A DNA stretch of 54,804 nucleotides from Myxococcales bacterium (GTDB taxonomy: Bacteria; Myxococcota_A; UBA9042). Below, in pieces: positions 32,913-41,570 of this stretch. The notes under the pieces are model-generated. The model had not been told where the DNA came from. It did no database searches and saw nothing but the letters and a program-made list of their open reading frames with translations. The DNA lies in the NCBI GenBank assembly GCA_009692425.1, contig SHZF01000025.1, positions 1 through 54,804 of the forward strand. The letters run 5' to 3'. Position 1 is the first letter of the stretch, and every line of letters begins with the position of its first letter. The position numbers and the translations under genes were made by a program.

Positions 32913-33691
32913 CGGGCGCGAGGCTCCCATTGGTAGCCGGCAGCTCGCACGTGCGCGCCCGCCGCGGGGGTCTGCAGCCACGCAACAAACGCGCGCGCCG
33001 CATCGATCCGGTCGGACGCCGCCAGGACGACCGCCTGCTGCCGAAGCGCGGGGTGCCACGCGGCCGGGACCAACCACGCGGACCCACGCTGGCCGGCCGC
33101 GACGACCTGGGCCCACGCGACGAAACCCAGTTCGGCGTTGCCGGTCGCCACGAACTGGAATGCCTGCGCCACGTTCTCGCCGACCACGAGGCGCGGTCGG
33201 AGGCGGCTCGCCAAACCGAGGCGGCTCATCACGGCAGCGGCGGCCACTCCGTAGGGCGCCAGCTTCGGATTCGCGATGGCCAGGTGGGCAAAGGCATCCG
33301 TGTGCAGCACGGCGCCCGCGGCATCGACGAAGCCCGGCTGCGCGCTGTACAGGGCCAGCCGCCCGGTGGCGTACGCGCAGCGTGTGTCGGCCAGCGCGCG
33401 TTTCGCAACCACCAGCCGTTCGACGCTCGCTGAATCCGCGGCCATCAGCACATCGAATGGCGCACCTTGGCCAATCTGGGCGGCGAGTTTGCCCGTCGAT
33501 CCGGCCGTCGCGCGCACGATGTGACCCGTCGCCGTCTGGAAATCAGGGGCCATCTTGGCAAGGGTCGCCGCAAAGTTGGCGGCCACGGCCACGCGCACGT
33601 CGGCGCCATCGGCCGGGTGGGCGGTCACCAACGCCAAGCACGCGCCCAGCACGGTCGCGCACGTCAACGCCATCGATCTGCGAACAGGCAT
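32909..33691 (-). CDS. modA: Molybdate-binding periplasmic protein
   Basis: A 260-aa solute-binding protein with a Sec signal peptide (positive MPVRRS, hydrophobic core, cleavage near DGA). The family start VRVAVAANFAATLAKMAPDF supplies the oxyanion-binding Ser/Thr-like loop. ATAGSTGKLAAQI, GAPFDVLMAADSASVERL and IANPKLAPYGVAAA are ModA signatures. First gene of modABC, divergent from acyP with 95 bp between. No ModE regulator gene or recognisable Moco riboswitch was seen. Confidence 0.94.
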   Translation of the reverse strand: MPVRRSMALTCATVLGACLALVTAHPADGADVRVAVAANFAATLAKMAPDFQTATGHIVRATAGSTGKLAAQIGQGAPFDVLMAADSASVERLVVAKRALADTRCAYATGRLALYSAQPGFVDAAGAVLHTDAFAHLAIANPKLAPYGVAAAAVMSRLGLASRLRPRLVVGENVAQAFQFVATGNAELGFVAWAQVVAAGQRGSAWLVPAAWHPALRQQAVVLAASDRIDAARAFVAWLQTPAAGAHVRAAGYQWEPRAR

Positions 33692-33786
33692 CGCGCGGTC
33701 CCGGTCCTGCGGAGTGTGCGGCTCAGCCAAGCCCAAGCCGCATCGGCAGGTTGCCACGGAGCCACAGACCCTGCTACAGCGGCCTC

Positions 33787-34068
33787 ATGCACGCACGACG
33801 CATCCAGGTCCACGTATTGGTCTCCGGCGTCGTGCAGGGCGTCGGCTTCCGCGCCATCGCCCAGCGGGAGGCGAAGCGCCGTGAATTGTTGGGTTGGGTG
33901 CGCAACCTCGAAGACGGACGCGTCGAAGCCGTGATCCAGGGCCCCGAACCCGAAGTGAATGCCATGGTCGGCTGGTGCCGCAAGGGCCCGCTGCACGCGT
34001 CGGTCAGCGCGGTGGACGTCGAGCGCCAGCCGATCGAAGCCTTTCACGGCTTCGACCTGCGGCCCTGA
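33787..34068 (+). CDS. acyP: Acylphosphatase
   Basis: A 93-aa enzyme hydrolysing carboxyl-phosphate bonds such as acetyl phosphate. The active-site loop VSGVVQGVGFRAIAQREA gives Arg22, and GWVRNLEDGRVEA gives Asn40; both match the catalytic Arg/Asn pair of the family. The length is typical (about 90 residues) and no signal peptide is present. There is no clear ribosome site before ATG 33787. It is divergent from modA and convergent with the cupredoxin lipoprotein gene (13 bp between stops). Confidence 0.94.
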   Translation: MHARRIQVHVLVSGVVQGVGFRAIAQREAKRRELLGWVRNLEDGRVEAVIQGPEPEVNAMVGWCRKGPLHASVSAVDVERQPIEAFHGFDLRP

Positions 34069-34081
34069 ACGGGCGGCACGG

Positions 34082-36574
34082 CTACTTGACCGTGATCTTG
34101 CCCTTCATCCCGCTGGCTGCGTGGGGTTCGCACACGTAGTAGTACACGCCCGAAGACTTGAACGGCACCACCTTGGTTGCGCCGAAGCCGACCTTGAAGC
34201 CGCTGATCAGAGCCGTCTTGCCATTGGCATCCCACGTCGAATTGGAGACTTCGACGACATCGTGCTGCGCCGGCGTCGTGAACTCCACGGAGCCACCCGC
34301 AGGGATGACCACGTGGGCGGGCACGAACGCGTTGCCCGCGGTCTTGACCTTCGCCATGCCGGCGCCGGGGACGGCGGACCCGGTCGCGATCTGGACGTCG
34401 TCGAGGAACCAGCCCGCATTCTTGTTGCTGACCGAGTCCTTCGAGTCGAAGCGGAACCGGATCGACACGGACTGGCCCGCGAACATCGACAACTCGACCG
34501 CCACCGACGCCCACGCGGCAGACTTGTCGGTGTTGACCAACTGCACGCTCGCCACCGCGACGGTGGATCCCTCCGGCAGGACTTCGACGAAGCGCTGGTC
34601 GTACCCCGCCGAGTTCTTGTCGCCCATGTCGGCATAGGACCAGAACGTCAGCACCGCGGACGTGCTGGCCGGCACGTTGATGATCGGCGACGTCGCGCTG
34701 CCGGTCACCGTCTTGTTCGGCACGTCGTACGTCGTGCCGTCGTTGAAGTTGAGCGTACAGCCGCCCGACTTGGGCGCGGGGACCGCGGGCGTCGCATCGA
34801 TGGCCCAACCGACCTTGCTCGGCACGGGCGGCGTCCCTGTGGCGACGGGCGCGTCCAACTTCCAGCCCTTGTCCTTGCCGCAGTCGAACGCGTCAGTGAA
34901 AAGCACCGCTGAGCAATTCTGCGCGCCCGTGCACAAGCCTGCCTTGCACGCGTCGCCCGCCGTGCACACCTGGCCGTCGTCGCACGCGACCCCATCGGCC
35001 CCCGACTTTGTCGCGCACTTCATCGAGAATGACGTCACCTTCTCGCAAGCATCGACCGTGCAGGGGTCGCCGTCGTCGCACAGTACCGGCTTGCTGCCGC
35101 CGCAAACGCCGGCCTTGCACGCTTCGCCCGTCGTGCACGGGTCGCTGTCGGAGCACGTGGCTGCATCGGCCGCGTTGGCCTTGGCGGTGCACTGGGAGCC
35201 AACGCAATTGTCGCCGGTCGTGCACGCGTTGCCGTCCGAACACGTGGCGCCCTCGTTCAGCGGCGTCGTCGTGCACTTGCCGGTCTTGCCGTCGCACGCG
35301 TCGGTCGTGCACGGGTTGGCGTCGTCGCACTTGTCCTTGCCGTCGCACGAGCCGAACTTGCACGCATCGCCCGTCGTGCACGGGTCATCGTCGTTGCACG
35401 TCCCCTCCGCGTCGACTCCCTCGCAGAAGCCCTCGGCGCACGTGTCGCCCTTCGTGCACGGGTTGGCGTCGTCGCACGGCGCCGTCGTTGCCGCGCCATC
35501 GCATGTCCCATTCAGGCACTTGTCGTCTTTCGTGCACGGGTCGTCGTCGTCGCAGGGCGCGGTGTTCACCGTGTTCGCGCACTTGCTGGCCGCACACTTG
35601 TCGGTCGTGCACGGCTTGAGATCGTCGCAGTCCTTGTCGACCGTACACTGGGAGTTGGTGATCTTGAAGTCGTCTACGAATGCGCCCACTTCGCTGTTGG
35701 CGAAGCAGTCCTTCGTCCAGAACCGAAAGCGCAGGCGAAACTTCTTGCCCGCAAACTTGTCCAGCAGTTCCGACACGGCCGTGAACTTGCCGCCGACCGG
35801 CATGTCGTAGGTCTTGACCAGCGTCCAAATCTTGTCGTCGACGCTGACTTCGAGGTCCAGGTTGTCGTAGTCGCCCGTCTCCCAACCGCCGGCCAACGCG
35901 AATTTCACGGTCAACGGCGCGCCGGCCGCGACCGCGCTCGCGTCGATCGTGGGGCCCGTTGCAATGCCGCCCACGCTCAATGCTCCCTTCGGGCACGCGA
36001 AGTCTTTGCCGTTGTTGAAGTTAAGCGAGCACTCTGCCGACGCGAAGCCCGGCACCTTCGGGGTCGCATCGAGGGCCCACGCCGGTACTCCCGCCGCCGC
36101 AGTGTCGTACGACCAACCGGCCGCACCGGCACACGCGAAGTCGGTCGCGTACGGCGTCTTGACCACCGTCGTGCTGAGCGGGGGTCCGACCACTGCGTCC
36201 GTCTTGACGCCCGTGTCGGTCGCCGTCGTTTCGCCGGGTTTGGCATCGGCGATCGTTCCGTCGACCCCGCCGCCGTCGCCGGACGCCGTCGTGTCGCTGA
36301 TCGCCACCGCGTCGCCCGCGGCTGTTGCAGCATCTGGCGCTGCGACTGCCCCGTCGGCTCCGAGCTCTCCCGCGCTGGCTGAGTCAGCCGTGCCACCCGA
36401 TTCCGGCACCGCTGTGTCGCCTGAGCCCGTGTCCACTCCGATGCGGAGGTCGGTACCAGTTGGCAGCCCGCCCGTGTTGGCCGGGGCTTGGGCGATGGGG
36501 GTTGCGCACGCGACACAGGCGAGCAGAGCGAGAACAGCACAGCGAACAGACACACGTGTAGACAAAAGCGGCAT
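34082..36574 (-). CDS. Modular lipoprotein: jelly-roll, Cys-rich repeats, jelly-roll, cupredoxin
   Basis: An 830-aa surface lipoprotein. ATG 36574 has GGAG upstream; the signal ends in CVAC. An Ala/Asp/Thr stalk (about 25-150) is followed by a beta-sandwich-like module (about 150-330, ending VGAFVDDFKI) and about ten Dickkopf-like four- to six-Cys units with CDDxDPCT words (about 330-560). A second copy of the beta module follows (about 565-735, ending AGWFLDDVQI), then a plastocyanin-like domain (742-830). In that last domain His771, Cys815, His818 and Met823 (VCEPHAASGM) form a type 1 copper site. It probably works in extracellular electron transfer, copper binding or surface attachment. 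Confidence 0.82.
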   Translation of the reverse strand: MPLLSTRVSVRCAVLALLACVACATPIAQAPANTGGLPTGTDLRIGVDTGSGDTAVPESGGTADSASAGELGADGAVAAPDAATAAGDAVAISDTTASGDGGGVDGTIADAKPGETTATDTGVKTDAVVGPPLSTTVVKTPYATDFACAGAAGWSYDTAAAGVPAWALDATPKVPGFASAECSLNFNNGKDFACPKGALSVGGIATGPTIDASAVAAGAPLTVKFALAGGWETGDYDNLDLEVSVDDKIWTLVKTYDMPVGGKFTAVSELLDKFAGKKFRLRFRFWTKDCFANSEVGAFVDDFKITNSQCTVDKDCDDLKPCTTDKCAASKCANTVNTAPCDDDDPCTKDDKCLNGTCDGAATTAPCDDANPCTKGDTCAEGFCEGVDAEGTCNDDDPCTTGDACKFGSCDGKDKCDDANPCTTDACDGKTGKCTTTPLNEGATCSDGNACTTGDNCVGSQCTAKANAADAATCSDSDPCTTGEACKAGVCGGSKPVLCDDGDPCTVDACEKVTSFSMKCATKSGADGVACDDGQVCTAGDACKAGLCTGAQNCSAVLFTDAFDCGKDKGWKLDAPVATGTPPVPSKVGWAIDATPAVPAPKSGGCTLNFNDGTTYDVPNKTVTGSATSPIINVPASTSAVLTFWSYADMGDKNSAGYDQRFVEVLPEGSTVAVASVQLVNTDKSAAWASVAVELSMFAGQSVSIRFRFDSKDSVSNKNAGWFLDDVQIATGSAVPGAGMAKVKTAGNAFVPAHVVIPAGGSVEFTTPAQHDVVEVSNSTWDANGKTALISGFKVGFGATKVVPFKSSGVYYYVCEPHAASGMKGKITVK

Positions 36575-36675
36575 GGGGGGACTCCATCGGGTCAGGTGCG
36601 CGCCTGCGCGAATCGGTGAGCGAAGGGTAGCGGTGTCCGACGGCCGCAGCAACTCGCGTGGTGCGGTGCCGCCCC

Positions 36676-36766
36676 CAGGAGGATTTCGAGCTTGAGCAAC
36701 GCAGCCGCAGCCGCAGCCGTCGCGGGCGAGCAAGCACCGAGCCGAAATTCAAGGGATTTAGTCTAA
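36676..36766. repeat. Dispersed repeat A, copy 1
   Basis: A 91-bp sequence beginning caggaggatttcga and ending aagggatttagtctaa. It nearly matches 39343-39426, differing by an extra gcagcc hexamer, an extra A in cgaaattc and a few substitutions. It contains the hexanucleotide run (gcagcc)n. Confidence 0.85.
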
Positions 36767-36859
36767 CACGCACTCGACCAGCGCGGCAGCCTAGGAATGG
36801 GGTGCCGGGCGGTCAGACGCGCCCCACCTCCGCGCTGAAGAACTGCCCGCGCCGGACCA

Positions 36860-37005
36860 GGATCCACCAACCAACCTTCCCAGAATGCCGAATTCGGATG
36901 CAGTTCTAGGCGCCTAGGAGGTTGGCGGTGAGGGCGTACACCGGATACGTCGAATCGCCAACCGACGACGGCAACGACGAAATGCGCCAAAGGCGGCGGA
37001 TCGGG
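36860..37005. repeat. Dispersed repeat B, copy 2 (inverted relative to copy 1)
   Basis: The reverse complement matches 15597-15747 across about 145 bp. The plus strand reads RMQF-stop, then PRRLAVRAYTGYVE and SPTDDGNDEMRQ. Third-position differences dominate in the central part. Confidence 0.8.
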
Positions 37006-37088
37006 GCGGACAGCCCCCCTTTTCGCCGCCGGCCGTTGCGCCATACTGCGGTGCCGTCGCCCTGCCCGCGCCGCCACCGGATCCCGCC

Positions 37089-37943
37089 ATGACGCTCGCC
37101 GACCTGCAACTCCTCCTGCAACCCGCAGCGTACTTCGCGGGCTCCGTCGCCGTCGTCGTGGCGGGCAAGCTGGTCCGCGACGCGCTCGCGCTGTGGAACG
37201 ACCACCGCCTGCCGGAGCAGATCGTTCACCAGAACAATGTCGCCGCCGCCGTCGAGATGGGCGCTTTCGTGCTCGCGCTCGTGATCGGCCTGCTGGGCTC
37301 GATCGCCGTGCACGCGGAATCGGCACTCGATCAGGCGCTGGACTTCGGCGTCACCGGACTGCTCGTCATCGTGATGCTGACGGTAAACGACCGCGTGACG
37401 ATTCGCCTGGCGCTGCGCAGCGTCAACCTCGACGACCAGGTCAACAAGCGGCGCAACCTCGCGGTCGCCATCGTGCGTGGCAGCGGCAACGTCGCGGCGG
37501 CACTGGTGATTCGGGCAGCACTCGGCCACGATTCGCTGCTGCACGAGCGCGCGCTGTGGGCCTTGATCGGCCAGGTGGCGCTCGTCGTGCTGGCGCTCGC
37601 CTACCAACGCTTGACGCCCTACGACGACGCGAAGGAGATCGCCGAAGGCAATGTCGCCGCAGCGCTGCCTTTGGCCGGGATGCTCCTGGCCGTCGGCATC
37701 GTCACCGAAGCCGCGTTGCGTGGGGACGGCGTGGGCTGGGCCGAAGACTTGACGTCGGTAGGCATCGACCTCGCCGCCAGTTTCGCGCTGCTGACGGTAC
37801 TGCGCTGGCTCGCCGACGCATTCCTGTTGCCGGGCACCACGTTCGCCGAGGAGATCGCGCGCGACAAGAACGCCGGCGCCGGCTTCATCGAGGGGGCGTC
37901 TTTTGTCGCCGGCGGGTGGGCCGTCGCGTTTTTCCTGAACTGA
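37089..37943 (+). CDS. DUF350-family inner-membrane protein
   Basis: A 284-aa protein with about eight hydrophobic segments arranged as two similar halves. Each half has the DUF350 pattern of an acidic stretch, then NVAAA and a Gly-rich helix: first HQNNVAAAVEMGAFVLALVIGLLG, second DDAKEIAEGNVAAALPLAGMLLAVGIV. DUF350 (YjfL-like) proteins are membrane proteins of unknown role. The start ATG 37089 matches the family; the ribosome site is weak. It is followed 115 bp on by a VWA protein gene on the same strand. Confidence 0.8.
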   Translation: MTLADLQLLLQPAAYFAGSVAVVVAGKLVRDALALWNDHRLPEQIVHQNNVAAAVEMGAFVLALVIGLLGSIAVHAESALDQALDFGVTGLLVIVMLTVNDRVTIRLALRSVNLDDQVNKRRNLAVAIVRGSGNVAAALVIRAALGHDSLLHERALWALIGQVALVVLALAYQRLTPYDDAKEIAEGNVAAALPLAGMLLAVGIVTEAALRGDGVGWAEDLTSVGIDLAASFALLTVLRWLADAFLLPGTTFAEEIARDKNAGAGFIEGASFVAGGWAVAFFLN

Positions 37944-38058
37944 TACGAACCCTTTCTCGCGACGTCGCCGCAACGTGCCGTCTCACAGATCGCGCCCGCC
38001 CATCGCGCGTCACAGCTTCCGAACGCCGCCCCAATTCACCCGCGGCCCGGAGCCTGTC

Positions 38059-39264
38059 ATGCGTGCCCGTACGACCCCGTCCCAAATCCTCCTGGCCGCC
38101 AGCGCGGTCTGCCTCGGCGCATTTGCGGCCGCCCCCTCGCACGCGGAGCCGCCCGGCACCGTTCGCCAAGCCTTGCAGCCGCAGCCTACACCCGTCCAGC
38201 CCGGTCCCTCGATCGCGCGCCGCCCGCTGATCCAGGTTGCCGTGTTGCTCGACACCTCGAATTCCATGGACGGCCTCATCGCCCAAGCCAAGGCCGAACT
38301 GTGGCGCATCGTCAACGAGATCGCAGCCTACAAGAAGAACGGCCAGGAGGCCGACGTGCAGGTCGCGCTCGTCGAATACGGCAAACAGTCGTTGCCCGCC
38401 GGCGAGGGGTTCATGCGCGTCGTGGTGCCATTCACCGCGGAGCTGGACCGTGTCAGTGAGGCGCTTTTTGCCCTCCAGACCAACGGTGGCGACGAGTACT
38501 GCGGCCAGGCGATCGACATGGCGGTTGACGCCTTGCAGTGGAGCCGCGAGTCCGACGATTTCCGCTCGATCTTCATCGCGGGCAACGAACCGTTCACGCA
38601 AGGCCGCGTCGATTTCCGTTTCGCGATCGGCAAGGCGCGCAAGGCCGGCATCGCGGTCAACACGATTCACTGCGGCGGGCTCGACGAAGGCATCCGCGGT
38701 GCGTGGCGCGATGGTGCCGACCTGGGCCTAGGCTCGTTCATGGCGATCCAGCAAAACGACCAGCAGGTCAACATCGCGACGCCTTACGATTCGGAGATCT
38801 CGCAACTCGGCCAGCAACTCAACAACACCTACATCGGCTACGGCCACAAGGGTGAGTCCGCGAAGATGCGGCAGGCGGTGCAAGACAGCAACGCGGTGGC
38901 CGTGGGCGGTTCGACCGCAGTCGAGCGCTCGCTGGCGAAGTCAAAGGCCGGGGCCTACAAGAACGAGGACTGGGACCTCGTCGATGCGAAAAAGAAGGGC
39001 AAGGCCGACCTCATGTCGATGGCGCCCGCCGCACTGCCGGCCGAGATGCGGAAGATGAGCGAGTCCGAGCGCGAAGCCTTCGTGGAGAAGAAGTCGAAGG
39101 ACCGCGAGGAAATCCAAGCGAAGCTCACCTCGCTCGACGCCAAGCGCAAGAAGTTCATCGCCGACGAACTCAAGAAGGGCACCGGCAAGGAGAAGGACAC
39201 GTTCGATGCCGCCATGCGCAGGGCCCTGAAGTCCCAACTGGAGGCCCGCAAGTTCGCCCAGTAA
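38059..39264 (+). CDS. Secreted VWA-domain protein with C-terminal coiled coil
   Basis: A 401-aa protein with a Sec signal peptide (cleavage near SHA at residue 29). A VWA domain follows, with the MIDAS DTSNS at 65-69 and an IFIAGNEPFTQG strand that replaces the usual TDG. GDEYCGQAIDMAVDAL and IHCGGLDEGIRGAW are typical of this periplasmic VWA group. From about 290 to the end it is Lys/Glu-rich and helical, probably a coiled coil. ATG 38059 has GGAG upstream. Binding partner unknown. Confidence 0.85.
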   Translation: MRARTTPSQILLAASAVCLGAFAAAPSHAEPPGTVRQALQPQPTPVQPGPSIARRPLIQVAVLLDTSNSMDGLIAQAKAELWRIVNEIAAYKKNGQEADVQVALVEYGKQSLPAGEGFMRVVVPFTAELDRVSEALFALQTNGGDEYCGQAIDMAVDALQWSRESDDFRSIFIAGNEPFTQGRVDFRFAIGKARKAGIAVNTIHCGGLDEGIRGAWRDGADLGLGSFMAIQQNDQQVNIATPYDSEISQLGQQLNNTYIGYGHKGESAKMRQAVQDSNAVAVGGSTAVERSLAKSKAGAYKNEDWDLVDAKKKGKADLMSMAPAALPAEMRKMSESEREAFVEKKSKDREEIQAKLTSLDAKRKKFIADELKKGTGKEKDTFDAAMRRALKSQLEARKFAQ

Positions 39265-39342
39265 TACCTAAGCCCGCCGAATCGGGTCGAGGGCTCGCGA
39301 CGAACGCGGCGAGCGAGGCAAGGCGCGAAGGCGAAGGAATAG

Positions 39343-39426
39343 CAGGAGGATTTCGACCCTGAGCAACGCAGCCGCAGCCGTCGCGGGCGAGCGCGCACCG
39401 AGCCGAATTCAAGGGATTTGGTATGA
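39343..39426. repeat. Dispersed repeat A, copy 2
   Basis: An 84-bp sequence from caggaggatttcgacc to aagggatttggtatga, the same orientation as 36676-36766. It lies in the 269-bp gap between the VWA gene and the beta-helix gene. Nothing else is evident in that gap. Confidence 0.85.
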
Positions 39427-39533
39427 TCAGCGCGCGGGGTTCGCGTTCCCCACCGGGCGGTCCAGCGATGGGCCGCTCGGTCGCGCTTTTGGGGCAGGCG
39501 TGGTAGCGTTTGGGACGGGTTCGCGGGAGACCG

Positions 39534-40472
39534 ATGGCCGTCGTGCATGTACGTCGCAGCCTTTCCGTTGGCCTCGTCTTGTGCGCCGGCCTGCTCTTGG
39601 CGGGGGCAGGCTCCAAAGGTAGGCATTCCTTGAGCACCCTCGCCGCACCCGCAAAATCCCAGGGAACGGGTGCAACCGTGCAGGGCGTCCCCGCACCTTG
39701 CGACGGCATCGCCGTGCCGGCCGGAGGCGACGCACTCCAGAAGGCACTGGCGGCGGCCCCGACCGGCGCGCGGCTGTGTCTGGAGCCGGGCATCCACACC
39801 GGTGGCCTGGCGCTGGACAAGTCGGTCACGCTCGTCGGTACGGCGGGCGCGGCGCAGACCACGATCCGCGGACCGGGGCGCTTTGGAGTGCTGCGCATCG
39901 ACAAGGATGGCCTGCTCGTGCGGCTCGAAGGCCTGACGCTCGAGAAGGGCGTCGCCGATGCGGGTGCCGGGTTGGCCGTGCGTGGCCGCGGCAAGGTCGC
40001 GATCGTCGACTGCGTGCTGCGGGCCAACAAGGCAGGCATGGCGGGTGGCGGCGCCGTCTATGCGCGTTACGGCCTGCTCACTGTCGAGCGCACGCGCTTC
40101 GAGGGCAACCGGGGCCGCCAGGGAGGCGCCGTGCTCCTCGACACGGTCAAGGCTGAGTTCACACGCTGCACGTTTGCCGATAATGCTGCCGACGTTGGTG
40201 GCGCCGTGCGCGTCATTGAAGGCGTGGATGTCCAGTTCAAGGGCTGCGAGTTTCGCGGCAACACGGCGCTGAACACGGACACATCGACCCTGCTCGTTTC
40301 CGGCATCAAGTCAATGGAACCAAAAGTAGAACTCCAATCCATCGAGGCCGACGGGGGCCTCACCAACGGCCCGGAGATTGCGGGCGCCATTCGCATCCAA
40401 TCGAGCAAAGTGCCGACCGCGTGGCGCGCCCTCAAGGGCGTGCGCGACGGTGGCGGCAACACCTGGCGCTAG
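39534..40472 (+). CDS. Exported right-handed beta-helix (pectate-lyase-like) protein
   Basis: A 312-aa protein with an N-terminal signal (hydrophobic LSVGLVLCAGLLLAGAG). The body has rungs of a parallel beta-helix: an initial ALQKALAAAPTGARLCLEPG, VTLVGTAGAAQTTIRG, LEGLTLEKG, then GGGAVYARYGLLTVERTRFEGN and GGAVLLDTVKAEFTRCTFADN. The repeating xxGGAVxxx...F.xN pattern is that of polymorphic outer-membrane-type or pectate-lyase-like helices. No catalytic residue set is clear, so adhesion or glycan binding is as likely as catalysis. GGGAGA precedes the ATG. The calpain-like gene follows after 12 bp. Confidence 0.82.
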   Translation: MAVVHVRRSLSVGLVLCAGLLLAGAGSKGRHSLSTLAAPAKSQGTGATVQGVPAPCDGIAVPAGGDALQKALAAAPTGARLCLEPGIHTGGLALDKSVTLVGTAGAAQTTIRGPGRFGVLRIDKDGLLVRLEGLTLEKGVADAGAGLAVRGRGKVAIVDCVLRANKAGMAGGGAVYARYGLLTVERTRFEGNRGRQGGAVLLDTVKAEFTRCTFADNAADVGGAVRVIEGVDVQFKGCEFRGNTALNTDTSTLLVSGIKSMEPKVELQSIEADGGLTNGPEIAGAIRIQSSKVPTAWRALKGVRDGGGNTWR

Positions 40473-40484
40473 CCCGGAGGCCCC

Positions 40485-41483
40485 ATGCCCGCCCATGCCA
40501 AGAAGCCGAAGCCGGCATCCAATTCCGCGACACCCAAGCCGGGTCAGCCGGGTCAGGCGCAACTGCCAGGCCAGGCACCCGTGCGGCCGGGTGAACAGCC
40601 CAAGCCGCGCGACATGGCCGACCCGAGCGTAGTCACCGACGACGCCACGAAGAAGCCAGAGGACCACGCCTACAAGAAAAACGAGCGCGCGGCGCAGCTC
40701 TACGGCAAGAACGGCATCCAGGCCTCCGACGTACGGCAGGGGCGCATTGCCGACTGCTTCCTTGCCGCGTCGATGTCTGCGGTGGCGGGCGCGCGGCCGG
40801 ACGCGATCAAGAACGCGATCATCGACAACAAGGACGGCACCTATAGCGTGCGGTTCTACAAGGTCGATTGGAACGGCGAGAAGCGGGTCTCGAAGGAGAC
40901 CGTCGATTCAGACCTGCCGTGGGACCAAGCCAGCGACGCGCCCGCCTACGCCAAGTCGACCGAAGGCGGCGAGGGCGGCAAGGCATGGATGGAACTGTGG
41001 CCCTCGATTCTCGAAAAGGCCTACGCCCAGTGGAAGGGAGGCAGTTACGACGCGATCGGCCACGGCGGCAATTCTGGCGACGTGCTCGAAGCGCTCACCG
41101 GCCAGCGCTCGACCTCGGAATCGACTGCGGGCGCTGAGGCGGGCGGCACGAACGACGCGCTGTGGGCCAAGATGAAGAAGGCCTCGGCCGAGAAGAGGCC
41201 GATGACGGCGGGTTCCGGCGACAAGGACGACGCGAAATACAAGGACCCCAAGGCCGGCGTGTACGGCTGGCACGCCTACACGGTGCTGGGCGTGGAGGAA
41301 AAGAAGGCCGGCGACAAGACCGAGAAGATGGTCACGCTGCGCAACCCTTGGGGCAAGCGGCGGCGCGACGGCGATGCGGCGGCCGTGGGCGACAGCGACA
41401 ACGAGAAGGCGGCGGGCGTTTTCCAATTGGAGTGGAAGGAATTCCGGCGCCTGTACGACGACGTCACGATCAGCGGTGGCTGA
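40485..41483 (+). CDS. Calpain-like (C2 family) cysteine protease
   Basis: A 332-aa protein. After a Lys/Pro/Gln-rich N-terminus (1-75) the papain-like core carries all three calpain landmarks: QGRIADCFLAAS with Cys91, YGWHAYTVLG with His263, and VTLRNPWGK with Asn287. The Trp following Asn-Pro is also conserved. No calcium-binding or C2-like domain is attached and no signal peptide is seen, so it may act in the cytoplasm or be exported by another route. GGAGG lies 5 nt upstream of the ATG. It is probably co-transcribed with the beta-helix gene before it and the M48 gene after it. Confidence 0.88.
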   Translation: MPAHAKKPKPASNSATPKPGQPGQAQLPGQAPVRPGEQPKPRDMADPSVVTDDATKKPEDHAYKKNERAAQLYGKNGIQASDVRQGRIADCFLAASMSAVAGARPDAIKNAIIDNKDGTYSVRFYKVDWNGEKRVSKETVDSDLPWDQASDAPAYAKSTEGGEGGKAWMELWPSILEKAYAQWKGGSYDAIGHGGNSGDVLEALTGQRSTSESTAGAEAGGTNDALWAKMKKASAEKRPMTAGSGDKDDAKYKDPKAGVYGWHAYTVLGVEEKKAGDKTEKMVTLRNPWGKRRRDGDAAAVGDSDNEKAAGVFQLEWKEFRRLYDDVTISGG

Positions 41484-41570
41484 TGACGGCGGCCGATTTC
41501 GAGGCCGATGACGCCCGTGTGCAGGAAGCACGCGTGGGCGCCCTCAGCGTCTGCCGAGCGGGAGGAGCCT

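Larger units (their letters stand above)
36575..37088. other. 514-bp intergenic region with two dispersed repeats
   Basis: No intact gene is supported on either strand. It separates the divergent cupredoxin lipoprotein and DUF350 genes, so both promoters should be here. It contains dispersed repeat A (36676-36766) and repeat B (36860-37005). In B the plus strand carries a decayed version of the conserved frame found near 15.6 kb (TAG in place of Trp). No -35/-10 pair can be named with confidence. Confidence 0.7.

Noticed and set aside
33692-33786. Molybdenum-cofactor riboswitch before modA
   Set aside because: Only 95 bp separate modA and acyP, and I could not find the long conserved Moco-RNA structure.
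36676-36766. Insertion sequence end
   Set aside because: No transposase, terminal inverted repeats or target duplication are seen; kept only as a dispersed repeat.
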